Assembly (NCBI RefSeq): GCF_945952405.1
Contig: NZ_CAMFIA010000015.1
Coordinates: 27,088 to 91,087 of the forward strand
Direction of reading: 5' to 3'
Origin: an uncultured Stenotrophomonas sp.
GTDB lineage: Bacteria > Pseudomonadota > Gammaproteobacteria > Xanthomonadales > Xanthomonadaceae
Length of the DNA: 64,000 bases
The translations under genes and the position numbers were made by a program. The notes under the pieces are model-generated. The model was not told where the DNA came from. It searched no databases and worked only from the letters and a program-made list of their open reading frames with translations. Positions 9,145-17,822 of this stretch are shown one piece after another; position 1 is the first letter of the stretch, and each line of letters opens with the position of its first letter.

Positions 9145-10734
9145 TCAGTTCCGCGCCGGTGCCGCGCAGATGTCGTTGCGCGCGTTGGGGACGGTTTCGC
9201 GCCCGGCCTCGCCCGCGCTGTCCAGCAATACCATCGTGATGCGGTGGCCGCGGCACTGCACGCTGCCCGAATAGGCATGCGCGCGGGCCGAAAGGCGGTC
9301 GATGGCCCGTTCCATGGTGCGCGGTGCGAGCGTGCGGTGCCGATCCAGCAGCGCGACGTTGAGCACGATGCCGCGTGTGCCCTTGTAGCGACCGCAGCGT
9401 GCGCTGATCTGGATCTGGCCGGTTTCTTCCTTCAGCAGCAGCGATACCGCTTCGGCGAAGGTGCGGTAGGCGGCCAGCTGCAGGCCCATGCTCAGCTGGC
9501 ACGGATCCCCGCCCAGCAGCGGACGGGCCATCCGATGGCTGGCGTTCCAGGTTTCGCTGAGGCCGCTGGCGTGCAGGGCGACATACAGACCCGCATGCTC
9601 GAGTTCGGTGGGGTACACCATGCTGGTCAGTTCACGGAACCGCCGCGAGCGGCGCGAAAAGGCGCGGAGCAGGTCGGTTGCCGGAACGTCATGGCCATCG
9701 GCCTTCAGCTGCTGCACGGTCTCGCCCAGCGCTTCTTCGATGTCATCCGCAATCTGGCGCAGGCCGAGCGCACGCTCGCGCAGGTCCTGTTCGTTGGCCA
9801 GGTGTGCCGAGCGCGAGAAGGCACGGGCCCGCGATGCCGCCATCGGCGCGGGTGCGTGCTGATGGTAGTGGTGGGTGATGCGTGGCCCCAGCGCGATGAG
9901 TGCGGTGCTGGTGATCGCAATGATCTGCTGGGTGAAGAAGGTGGTCTCGTCGAACGAGCCGGGTAACCCGGTGGTTGGCATGGTCTGGCTGAGGATGATG
10001 TTCATCAGCGGAACGCCGACCGCGGCGCCCCGCCAGCCATGCATGCAGGTGAGCGCGATGACCGGCAGCACCAGCAGGAGCTGCAGCGTGGCCCGCGCCG
10101 AATGGTCCTGGGTGCCGAGCTGGATCAGCAGTGCACCCAGCACGCCCAGCGAAACCAGTGCCGCCAGGGTCGGGCGGCGTCGCCAGGTCGTCCAGTCGTA
10201 ATGGCTGCGACGGCGCAGCCAGAGCAGCGCCAGCGGTGCGACGGTGAGGATCGCGATGTAATCGCTGAGCACGTACAGCATGGCGTTGGTGTAGAACGGC
10301 ATGCTCGGCGGAACCGGCCACAGCATGTGGATCAGGCCGAGCTTGAGCGCGGTGGCGACCAGCGCGGCCGAGGCCGCCAGCGAAAGCAGCCAGCTTTCGG
10401 TGGTGAAGGCCATCAGCTTGTCATGCAGGTGAACGATCAGCGCGACCGCCGGGATCAGGCAGGCGGATCCAAGAATGACCCAGGCCATTCCGTAATCCTC
10501 GATCATCGGATAGCGCATCTGGGCGAAGTAGGCATATTCGCCAAGGATCAGGTAGGCCCACATCCGCTTCGGGGTCAGCAGAAGCGCTGCAACACGGATA
10601 CCGGCGGGCAGGAAGAACTGATCGACGGAAAGGTGCCATGTGGCCCAGCACACGACAGCGTAGAGTGCCGCCAGCGCAAGGCCTGCGGGGCGGATACGGA
10701 AACTCAGCTCAAAGCCATTCTTCAGCCACTTCAA
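9145..10734 (-). CDS. MASE1 membrane protein with degenerate histidine-kinase-like tail (paralog 2)
   Basis: About 529 residues. Read from a TTG at 10734, which has GGGGAGG six bases upstream; an in-frame TTG at 10740 is too close to that site. The architecture matches paralogs 1 and 3: MASE1 helices (SVDQFFLPAGIRVAALLL, LILGEYAYFAQMRYP, CMHGWRGAAVGVPLM), then a soluble tail with ERALGLRQIADDIEEALGE, MVYPTELEHAGLYVALHAS and LAAYRTFAEAVSLLLKEETG. The tail again lacks a recognisable phospho-His, N-box Asn and ATP-lid glycines. The block before the tail diverges most between copies (paralog 2 has SRRSRRFRELTS), suggesting different partners. The ligand is unknown. Confidence 0.8.
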   Translation of the reverse strand: MKWLKNGFELSFRIRPAGLALAALYAVVCWATWHLSVDQFFLPAGIRVAALLLTPKRMWAYLILGEYAYFAQMRYPMIEDYGMAWVILGSACLIPAVALIVHLHDKLMAFTTESWLLSLAASAALVATALKLGLIHMLWPVPPSMPFYTNAMLYVLSDYIAILTVAPLALLWLRRRSHYDWTTWRRRPTLAALVSLGVLGALLIQLGTQDHSARATLQLLLVLPVIALTCMHGWRGAAVGVPLMNIILSQTMPTTGLPGSFDETTFFTQQIIAITSTALIALGPRITHHYHQHAPAPMAASRARAFSRSAHLANEQDLRERALGLRQIADDIEEALGETVQQLKADGHDVPATDLLRAFSRRSRRFRELTSMVYPTELEHAGLYVALHASGLSETWNASHRMARPLLGGDPCQLSMGLQLAAYRTFAEAVSLLLKEETGQIQISARCGRYKGTRGIVLNVALLDRHRTLAPRTMERAIDRLSARAHAYSGSVQCRGHRITMVLLDSAGEAGRETVPNARNDICAAPARN

Positions 10735-10927
10735 ACGCAAGCCTCCCCTGCTCGTCGAACGCTATCGCTGTCCAGTCGATACATGACGTACTCCCTCAAC
10801 GCGACAGTATCGATAGTTTCAGATGGGCGCAATCTCAGCCATCAGCCGGCGGTGCGGACATACGGAAAGCGCTTTTGCAGAATGTCACGACAACGTTGTG
10901 ATATTCATCGCATTTTCTGCCGATGGA

Positions 10928-12532
10928 TTACCCGCGCGAAGGGGCTCCGGGGTAATGCAGTCCGGTAGCGGCACCGGTGGCCCGCAGCGCCGCATCATCA
11001 CCGGAGGGCCCATTGGCTGCTTCGAGCAGCACCAGCCTGATCCGCCGCCTGCCGCAATGCAGCGCGCCGTGATAGGCGAGTACCCGTGCCGACAGCTGCG
11101 ATGTGGCGAGGTCGACGGTTGCCCGGGACAGCCCCCGGCGCGGATCGATCACCGTCACCACAAGCACAATGCCGCGCTGGCCGGCGCGTTGCCCGCAGCG
11201 GGCCCGGATCATGAGCTGTCCCTTCTCGCTTTCCAGCAGGATCGACACCGCCTCGACGATCGAGCGGTAGGCCGCCAGCTGCAGGCCAGGGCTGAGCTGG
11301 CAGGGATCCCCCATCAAGCGCGGCTGCCCGATGCGATGCGTGGCATCCCAGGCCTCGCGCACCCCGCCTGCCTGCAAGGCCACATACAGGCCCAGTCGTT
11401 CCAGCGCGGAGGGATAGATCATGCTGGCCTGGGCCCTGAACAGGCGCGAATGCACCTCCGAGGTATGCCGCAGGCTGTCGGCTACGGCGTGATGCCCCTG
11501 CGCATGCAGCCAGTTCACCATTTCATTCAACGACAGGTCCATGCCATCGCCCAGCTGGCGAAGGTGTGCCGCGCGCTCGCGCAGGTCCATCTCGCTGGCC
11601 AGGTGCGAGTTGCGCGCAAGCTGCAGGGCGGCTTTCCCATCTTCCTCGCGCAGCCGGTGCTGGTTCTGGAAGTGGGTGATGCGTGCGCCCAGCAGCAACA
11701 GCGCGACGCTGGCGATGGCCATGGCCTGCTGGGTGGCGAAGGTGGCGGCGTCGAACGCGTCCGGGCGGTCGGCCGGGGCGCTCAGGCCCAGGATCATGTT
11801 GATGGCGGCGACGCCGATGGCCGCGCCGCGCCAGCCCTGCATGCAGGTCAGCACGATCGCTGGAATCGGCAGGATCAGCAGCAGCTGCAGTGCACCCGGT
11901 TCCACGATCGAGGTGGGAATCGGGGTCGCCTGCAGGCCGATGACCAGCATCGCCAGCAGTGCCGCCAGCGTGGCCGCGATGGCCGGGGCGTTCCAGGCCT
12001 CTTCCTTGCGCCGGATCCAGAGCAGCGCCAGCGGCGCCAGGATCAGGATGCCGATGAAATCGCCCAGTGCATAGCGCAGCGCACTGGTCAGGAACGAGGT
12101 TTCACGCAGCGGCGGCCACAGCAGGTGCGAAATGCCCAGGTTGAGAAGGCTGATGACGGTGGCCGCGCCTACCGCGATCGAGATCACGCCGACGATCGTG
12201 GTGCGCGCCAGCAGCCTGCGGTGCAGGTGCACGATCAGCATCACCGCGGGCATCAGGAACACCGAGGCGCAGATCACCCAGGTCAGCCCGTACTTGCCGA
12301 TCAGGGGGATCCGCAGGTGCGCGAAGTAGGCGTATTCACCCAGCAGCAGAAAGGGCCACAGGCGGGGTGGGCACAACAGCAGGGCCGCCACGCGTATGCC
12401 GGCGGGCAGGAAGAACTGGTCCAGCGACAGCTTGCGCGCGCCCCAGCAGGCCACCGCATAGACCAGCGCCAGCGCCAGCCCCTCGGGGCTGACCCGTATC
12501 CTCACCAGCAGTCCGTCCTTCCACCACTGCAT
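10928..12532 (-). CDS. MASE1 membrane protein with degenerate histidine-kinase-like tail (paralog 3)
   Basis: 534 residues from an ATG with GGGAG eight bases upstream. It is first in the leftward series of three paralogs. The MASE1 core has SLDQFFLPAGIRVAALLL, LLLGEYAYFAHLRIP and CMQGWRGAAIGVAAI. The tail has DLRERAAHLRQLGDGMD, MIYPSALERLGLYVALQAG and LAAYRSIVEAVSILLESE. As in the other copies, the second half looks like a NarL-family kinase stripped of catalytic residues. Gaps of about 190 bp and 1.7 kb (the latter with a gene on the other strand) separate the starts, so each copy may have its own promoter. Paralog 3 and paralog 1 appear closer to each other than to paralog 2. Confidence 0.8.
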   Translation of the reverse strand: MQWWKDGLLVRIRVSPEGLALALVYAVACWGARKLSLDQFFLPAGIRVAALLLCPPRLWPFLLLGEYAYFAHLRIPLIGKYGLTWVICASVFLMPAVMLIVHLHRRLLARTTIVGVISIAVGAATVISLLNLGISHLLWPPLRETSFLTSALRYALGDFIGILILAPLALLWIRRKEEAWNAPAIAATLAALLAMLVIGLQATPIPTSIVEPGALQLLLILPIPAIVLTCMQGWRGAAIGVAAINMILGLSAPADRPDAFDAATFATQQAMAIASVALLLLGARITHFQNQHRLREEDGKAALQLARNSHLASEMDLRERAAHLRQLGDGMDLSLNEMVNWLHAQGHHAVADSLRHTSEVHSRLFRAQASMIYPSALERLGLYVALQAGGVREAWDATHRIGQPRLMGDPCQLSPGLQLAAYRSIVEAVSILLESEKGQLMIRARCGQRAGQRGIVLVVTVIDPRRGLSRATVDLATSQLSARVLAYHGALHCGRRRIRLVLLEAANGPSGDDAALRATGAATGLHYPGAPSRG

Positions 12533-12613
12533 CCACGTGCTCCCCAGCTCCTGCGCCGATTATGCAAACAAAGCGGCGCTGTGGATCAAGTCATGCGCTG
12601 GGCAGGGGCAGGG

Positions 12614-13891
12614 CTACCAGAGCGCATCACGCAGCTTGTACCAGGACATCGCCGCCACCAGCAGCGGCGTACGCAGCAGCCGGCCACCGGGGAAGGAGGC
12701 ATGCCGCAGGCGCTGGAACACCTCCAGGCGCTCGCTCTGGCCGGCAATCGCGGCGGCGATGACTTCGCCGGCCAGCCCGGCTGCTGCCACGCCGTGGCCG
12801 GAGAAGCCCTGCGCGAAGTACAGGTTGCCATCCAGCCGGCCCCAGTGCGGCGCGCGGTTGCGGGTGATGTCCACGTAGCCGCCCCAGACCTGCTCCAGCG
12901 CCACGTCGGCCAGCTGCGGGAACACCTGGTGCATGCGTCGCTGCATCACCCCGTGCAGCCCGGGCGGTGGCAGTGCCGAGTAGCTGGCGCGGCCACCGAA
13001 CAGCAGCCGGTGGTCATGGCTGAGCCGGAAATAGTCCAGCGCCCAGGCGGTGTCGGCCACGGCCATGTTGTTGCCGATCAGGGCGCGGGCGCGCTCGGCT
13101 CCCAGCGGTTCGCTGGCACCGATGTAGGTGCCGACCGGCATGATCCGCCGTTCCAGCTCGGGCAGCAGCCCCTGCAGCCAGGCGTTGCCGGCCACCACCA
13201 GATGCGCGGCGCGCACGCTGCCGCGCGCGGTGTGCAGGGTTGGCCGAGGCCCGCGCTGCACGCGGGTCACCGCGGAATTCTCATGGATCACCACTCCGGC
13301 TGCACGTGCCGCATCGGCCAGGCCGCGTGCATAGGCCAGTGGGTGCAGGTGCGCGCTGAGCGGGTCGAACATGGCGGCGCGGTAGCGCGGGCTGTCCAGC
13401 TGGCTGCGCAGCACGTCGCGGTCCCACCACTGCATCGGGTAGTCGTAGTAGCGCTGCAGGTGCTCGCAGTGGCCGCGCAGGTCGCGCTCATGGCGTTCGC
13501 GGATGGCGACGCTGGCGTGGCCTTCCACCCAATGGCAGTGGATGTGATGGCGATCGATGCGCGCGCGCATCGACTGCACCGCATCGCGCGACCAGTCGAA
13601 CAGGTGGCGTGCGTCCTCGCGGCCGAGCTGGCGTTCCAGCTCATCGACCTCGCAGCCGTAGCCGACCAGCGCCTGGCCGCCATTGCGTCCGGAGGCGCCC
13701 CAGCCGATCCGCTGCGCTTCCAGCACGATCACGCGCTGCCCGCGCGCGGCCAGTTCCAGTGCCGCGGTCAGGCCGGTGTAGCCAGCGCCAAGCACCGCCA
13801 CGTCGGCCTGCACGTCCCCCTGCAGCGAGGGCAACGGCGCCGGTTCGGGCAGGCTGGCGGCGTACCAGCTGGGCGGGAAAGCGGCGCTCAC
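12614..13891 (-). CDS. puuB: gamma-glutamylputrescine oxidoreductase PuuB
   Basis: A 425-residue FAD-dependent amine oxidase of the DAO family, the same length as E. coli PuuB. It oxidises gamma-glutamylputrescine to the aminobutyraldehyde, releasing ammonia and H2O2. The N-terminal Rossmann motif is VAVLGAGYTGLTAALELA, followed by IGWGASGRNGGQ, the family signature. Near the C-terminus are YFAQGFSGHGVAAAGLAG and SFPGGRLLRTPLL, which match PuuB. The GTG at 13891 is chosen because GAGG lies six bases upstream and the protein then starts MSAAFPPSWYAAS, like PuuB. It is divergent from puuD across 161 bp. Confidence 0.93.
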   Translation of the reverse strand: MSAAFPPSWYAASLPEPAPLPSLQGDVQADVAVLGAGYTGLTAALELAARGQRVIVLEAQRIGWGASGRNGGQALVGYGCEVDELERQLGREDARHLFDWSRDAVQSMRARIDRHHIHCHWVEGHASVAIRERHERDLRGHCEHLQRYYDYPMQWWDRDVLRSQLDSPRYRAAMFDPLSAHLHPLAYARGLADAARAAGVVIHENSAVTRVQRGPRPTLHTARGSVRAAHLVVAGNAWLQGLLPELERRIMPVGTYIGASEPLGAERARALIGNNMAVADTAWALDYFRLSHDHRLLFGGRASYSALPPPGLHGVMQRRMHQVFPQLADVALEQVWGGYVDITRNRAPHWGRLDGNLYFAQGFSGHGVAAAGLAGEVIAAAIAGQSERLEVFQRLRHASFPGGRLLRTPLLVAAMSWYKLRDALW

Positions 13892-14052
13892 GGCGCGCCT
13901 CGCGCTTGCTGCGCAGACGGTCCGAGTGGGAGAGGGTGATCGGTGTTCACCGGCGTAGTTTGGCCGATGCGTGACGGCCGTGGTGTGACGGTGATGGCTT
14001 GCCGCGTTCGCCGGGCGGCGGGTAACGTGTCCGCACGCCAAGGAGTATTCCC
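13892..14052. promoter_or_regulatory. divergent puuB / puuD promoter region
   Basis: 161 bp lie between the divergent starts of puuB (leftward) and puuD-puuA (rightward), so both promoters and any operator must sit here. I see AAGGAG before puuD (14040-14045) and GAGG before puuB. No clear -10/-35 pair or PuuR-type box stands out. A run of GGTGATCGG / GTGACGGTGATGG repeats is present but may be chance. Confidence 0.5.
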
Positions 14053-14814
14053 ATGCGCCGCCTGCCCTGGGTGGGCCTGCCCACCGACAGCACCGTGATC
14101 GGCCATCACCGTTTCGCGGTGGCTGGCGAGAAGTATGTGCGCGCGCTGGCCGAAGCCGCCGAAGTGACGCCGCTGGTGTTGCCGAGCCTGCAGCCCCCGT
14201 TGCCGGTCGATGACTGGTTGCAGGGGCTGGATGGCCTGCTGCTGACCGGTGCGGCCAGCAATATCGAACCGCAGCACTACGAGGGCGGCCGCAGCTGGCC
14301 CGGCAATCTGCATGACCCGGCCCGTGACGCCACCGCCTTTGCGCTGCTGCACGCGGCACTGGCGCTGGATCTTCCGGTACTGGCGATCTGCCGCGGCTTC
14401 CAGGAACTGAATGTCGCGCTCGGTGGCAGCCTGCATCCACAGGTGCACGCGGTGGAAGGACTGGCCGACCATCGCGAAGATCCGCTGGCGCCAGTGGAAG
14501 TGCAGTATGGGCCGGCGCACGCGGTCAGCCTGGCCGCCGGGGGCTGGCTGGCGCAGTGGCAGGGCGGTGACCGGGTGCAGGTCAATTCGGTGCATGGGCA
14601 GGGCATTGCCCGGCTGGCACCGGGCCTGCGGGTCGAGGCCCACGCCGATGACGGGCTGGTCGAGGCGGCGCGCAGCCTGCACCATCGTTTCGTGCTCGGC
14701 GTACAGTGGCACCCGGAATGGCGTGTCATGCAGGCGCCGTTCTATCACGCTATTTTCCGTGCGTTCGGCCAAGCTTGCCGGCAGCACCAACAGAACCGAC
14801 TGGATTCCCGATGA
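14053..14814 (+). CDS. puuD: gamma-glutamyl-gamma-aminobutyrate hydrolase PuuD
   Basis: A class I glutamine-amidotransferase-fold hydrolase (peptidase C26) of 253 residues that releases GABA and glutamate from gamma-glutamyl-GABA. The nucleophile Cys is in LAICRGFQELNVALGGSLH. The catalytic His and Glu are in FVLGVQWHPEW. VNSVHGQGIARL is the usual substrate-loop segment. The start ATG has AAGGAG upstream. Its stop overlaps the puuA start (ATGA), so the two are translationally coupled. Confidence 0.95.
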   Translation: MRRLPWVGLPTDSTVIGHHRFAVAGEKYVRALAEAAEVTPLVLPSLQPPLPVDDWLQGLDGLLLTGAASNIEPQHYEGGRSWPGNLHDPARDATAFALLHAALALDLPVLAICRGFQELNVALGGSLHPQVHAVEGLADHREDPLAPVEVQYGPAHAVSLAAGGWLAQWQGGDRVQVNSVHGQGIARLAPGLRVEAHADDGLVEAARSLHHRFVLGVQWHPEWRVMQAPFYHAIFRAFGQACRQHQQNRLDSR

Positions 14815-16208
14815 GCTCCCGAACGCGCCCGCGCAAGACGGCAACGCCCCCCGCACCGCAGGAAAGCAGCCTGCTGCGCTGGCTGAAGGAGCGGCGCATC
14901 ACCGAAGTCGAATGCCTGGTGCCGGACATCACCGGCAACGCGCGCGGCAAGATCATTCCTGCCGACAAGTTCTCGCACGACTACGGTACGCGCCTGCCCG
15001 AAGGCATCTTCGCCACCACCGTCACCGGCGAGTTCCCCGACGACTATTACGAGCTGACCTCGCCGTCGGACTCGGACATGATGCTGCGGCCGGATCCGGA
15101 CACCGTGCGCATGGTGCCGTGGGCCGCCGATGCCACCGCACAGGTCATCCATGACTGCTACACCAAGAACGGAGAGCCGCACGAGCTGGCACCGCGCAAC
15201 GTGCTGCGGCGGGTGCTGGCGGCCTACGCCGAACTGGGACTGCGCCCGGTGGTGGCACCGGAGCTGGAATTCTTCCTGGTGCAGAAGAACACCGATCCGG
15301 ACTTCCCGCTGCTGCCGCCGGCCGGCCGTTCCGGGCGCCCGGAAACCGCGCGGCAGTCGTATTCGATCGACGCGGTCAACGAGTTCGACCCGATCCTCGA
15401 TCTGATGTACGACTACGCCGATGCGATGAAGCTGGATGTCGATACGCTGATCCATGAATCCGGCGCGGCCCAGCTGGAAGTCAACTTCACCCATGCCGAC
15501 GCCATGGACCTGGCCGACCAGGTGTTCCTGTTCAAGCGCACCATGCGCGAGGCGGCGTTGCGGCACGGGGTGTACGCGACCTTCCTGGCCAAGCCGATGG
15601 AGAACGAGCCGGGCAGCGCCATGCATATCCACCAGAGCCTGGTGCGGGTGAGTGATGGCAGCAACGTGTTTGCCGGCGAGACCGATGCCGAGGGTGAGTT
15701 CAGCCCGGTGTTCGGCCACTACCTGGGCGGCCTGCAGAAGTACGCACCACAGGCGATGGCGTTCTTCGCACCGAACGTGAATTCCTATCGCCGGCTGGTG
15801 TTCGGCGAAGTCTCGCCGAGCAACGTGCACTGGGGCTTCGACAACCGCACCTGTGGCCTGCGCGTGCCGCTGGATACGCCTGAGAACATGCGCGTGGAGA
15901 GCCGGTTTGCCGGTTCCGACGCCAACCCCTACCTGGCGATGGCCGCGACCCTGGCCTGCGGCCTGCTCGGCATCCGCGAGCGGCTGGCGCCGGATGCACC
16001 GGTGACCGGCAGCGCCAAGGAACTGGGCTACAACCTGCCGCGCTCGCTGGGTGAAGCGCTGGACGGGCTGGAGCAGTGCAGCGAGTTGCAGGCGCTTCTG
16101 GGCGAGCGCTTCTGCCGGGCCTACATCTCGGTCAAACGCAAGGAATACGAGACCTTTTTCCGTGTCATCAGCTCGTGGGAACGCGAGTTCCTGCTGCTGA
16201 ACGTCTGA
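14811..16208 (+). CDS. puuA: gamma-glutamylputrescine synthetase PuuA (glutamine synthetase family)
   Basis: A glutamine-synthetase-fold ligase of 465 residues that joins glutamate to putrescine using ATP, the first Puu step. The N-terminal beta-grasp segment has VECLVPDITGNARGKIIP, typical of PuuA-type rather than GlnA enzymes. The catalytic domain shows the metal-binding Glu in APELEFFLV, MHIHQSLVRV, and the Arg-rich stretch NRTCGLRVPL near the ATP site. The adenylylation Tyr region of GlnA is absent. It overlaps puuD by four bases and is followed 91 bp later by potF. Confidence 0.93.
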   Translation: MSSRTRPRKTATPPAPQESSLLRWLKERRITEVECLVPDITGNARGKIIPADKFSHDYGTRLPEGIFATTVTGEFPDDYYELTSPSDSDMMLRPDPDTVRMVPWAADATAQVIHDCYTKNGEPHELAPRNVLRRVLAAYAELGLRPVVAPELEFFLVQKNTDPDFPLLPPAGRSGRPETARQSYSIDAVNEFDPILDLMYDYADAMKLDVDTLIHESGAAQLEVNFTHADAMDLADQVFLFKRTMREAALRHGVYATFLAKPMENEPGSAMHIHQSLVRVSDGSNVFAGETDAEGEFSPVFGHYLGGLQKYAPQAMAFFAPNVNSYRRLVFGEVSPSNVHWGFDNRTCGLRVPLDTPENMRVESRFAGSDANPYLAMAATLACGLLGIRERLAPDAPVTGSAKELGYNLPRSLGEALDGLEQCSELQALLGERFCRAYISVKRKEYETFFRVISSWEREFLLLNV

Positions 16209-16299
16209 GCATCTGGAATAGAAAAATCCGCCGCCGGGGGGTAGGCTGGCACCCGTCGCCGGCCCCGCCGGCCCCCCTTCCCGCATTCTGGAGCACCCG

Positions 16300-17409
16300 A
16301 TGAAGCTGCGTATCCTCACGCTCGGCCTGGCCTCCGCCATGCTCGCCGCCTGTGGCGGTGGCAACGGTGGCGCTCAGGACAGCCAGGTCCTGAACGTCTA
16401 CAACTACAGCGATTACATCGCCGAGGACACCATTCCGACCTTCGAGAAGGAGAGCGGAATCAAGGTGACCTACGACGTGTTCGACAGCGATGAGATGGTC
16501 GAGACCAAGCTGCTGGCCGGCAACAGCGGCTACGACGTGGTGGTGCCGACCCTGAACTTCTTCGGGCGCCAGATCCAGGCCGGCGTGTTCCTGCCGCTGG
16601 ACAAGAGCAAGATCCCGAACCTGGCCAACCTCGATCCGGCGGTGATGAAGCGCATCGCCACCCAGGATCCGGGCAACCAGTACGGTGTGCCGTACATGAT
16701 CGGCACCACCGGCATCGGCTACAACGTGGAGATGCTGAAGCAGCGTTTCGGCGGCAGTGCCGACATCGCCAGCAGCTGGGACCTGGTGTTCAAGCCCGAG
16801 AACATCAGCAAGATGAAGGACTGCGGCGTGACCATCCTGGATACGCCGGCGGACATGATCCCGATCGCGCTGCACTACCTGGGCCTGGACCCGCACAGTG
16901 CGGACCCGGCCGAACTGCAGAAGGCGGCCGATCTGCTGAAGTCGATCCGCCCGTACGTGCAGAACTTCCACTCCTCGCAGTACGTCGGCTCGCTGGCCAA
17001 CGGTGGCACCTGCCTGGTGGTCGGCTGGTCGGGTGACATCATCCAGGCCCGCGACCGCGCCGAGGAAGCCAGCAACGGCGTGCACGTGGCCTATTCGATT
17101 CCGAAGGAAGGCGCCCCGCAGTGGTTCGACATGCTGGCGATCCCGAAGGATGCCAAGCACCCGGAAGCCGCCTACAGGTTCATCAACTTCCTGCTGGAGC
17201 CGAAGGTCGCCGCGGCCAACACCAACTTCATCCACTACGCCAACCCGGTGCCGACCGCGACCCCGCTGGTGGATGAGGCGATCCGTACCGACCCGACCAT
17301 CTACCCGCCGGCCGACGTGGCCGAGAAGATGTTCACCTATTCGATCAACACGCCGGAGACCGACAAGCTCTACACCCGGCTTTGGACCGAGGTGAAGACC
17401 GGCCGTTAA
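16300..17409 (+). CDS. potF: putrescine-binding protein PotF (predicted lipoprotein)
   Basis: The 369-residue extracytoplasmic solute-binding subunit of a putrescine ABC importer. The mature part begins LNVYNYSDYIAEDTIPTFEK, the standard PotF/PotD start. IGTTGIGYNVEMLK, LGLDPHSADPAELQKAADLL and FINFLLEPKVAA follow the family. The signal peptide ends in a lipobox (SAMLAAC) followed by Gly-Gly-Gly, so it should be lipid-anchored; classical E. coli PotF is a soluble periplasmic protein. CTGGAG precedes the ATG. Its transport partners potG, potH and potI start 1.7 kb downstream, separated by the M35 protease gene. Confidence 0.93.
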   Translation: MKLRILTLGLASAMLAACGGGNGGAQDSQVLNVYNYSDYIAEDTIPTFEKESGIKVTYDVFDSDEMVETKLLAGNSGYDVVVPTLNFFGRQIQAGVFLPLDKSKIPNLANLDPAVMKRIATQDPGNQYGVPYMIGTTGIGYNVEMLKQRFGGSADIASSWDLVFKPENISKMKDCGVTILDTPADMIPIALHYLGLDPHSADPAELQKAADLLKSIRPYVQNFHSSQYVGSLANGGTCLVVGWSGDIIQARDRAEEASNGVHVAYSIPKEGAPQWFDMLAIPKDAKHPEAAYRFINFLLEPKVAAANTNFIHYANPVPTATPLVDEAIRTDPTIYPPADVAEKMFTYSINTPETDKLYTRLWTEVKTGR

Positions 17410-17822
17410 GCACCGACCGCCAGGCAAAGGTGGCTGCCGACCGGCAGGTAAAGGTGACTGCCGACTGGTAAAGGTGGGTGCCGACCGTTGGTCGGCACGC
17501 TCTCCCGCCAGAACCGACCCCCTGCCGGCCCCAGCCACCCCACCTGCCAGCCTGCCGCCTCCGGGTCCACCGCGGCCGGCTGGCCGCTGGCTGCCGACCG
17601 TGGTTCGGCACGCCTGGAATAACATTCACGATGGAAACGCAGTGGGCGAGTGCCTGAAAGACGGAGCAGTCGCTTTTCCTCCGCTGGAAGTCTTCTATAG
17701 CAGGGTAATTCGCCGAGAATGCCGGAAAATGGCGGACGGATCAGTATCCGTCCGCCGATTGCTTGCACTTCAACTCTCATGTCACGGATGCTTGTTGAAC
17801 ATGAATCTCAACGGAGTGAGCA
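17410..17822. repeat. 413-bp intergenic stretch with decayed SMAG-type repeats
   Basis: No gene is seen here. From the potF stop there are several degenerate units of the GTGCCGACCGTTGGTCGGCAC palindrome. One good copy is at 17473-17498 and another imperfect one at 17589-17614. At 17731-17756 there is a perfect inverted repeat, GGCGGACGGAT / ATCCGTCCGCC with a CAGT loop, which has no T-run on the + strand and could be an operator or a leftward stem-loop. The last 200 bp are visibly less GC-rich, like the gene that follows. A GGAGTGAG ribosome-binding site precedes the ATG at 17823. Confidence 0.7.

Noticed and set aside
10823-13939. A 1038-codon open frame on the + strand opposite MASE1 paralog 3 and puuB
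   Set aside because: It spans two recognisable genes on the other strand and is Gln/Arg/His-rich low-complexity sequence. No domain is visible.
17731-17756. Perfect hairpin upstream of the M35 gene as a potF terminator
   Set aside because: It lies more than 300 bp after potF and has no T-run on the + strand, so it is listed only as an inverted repeat.
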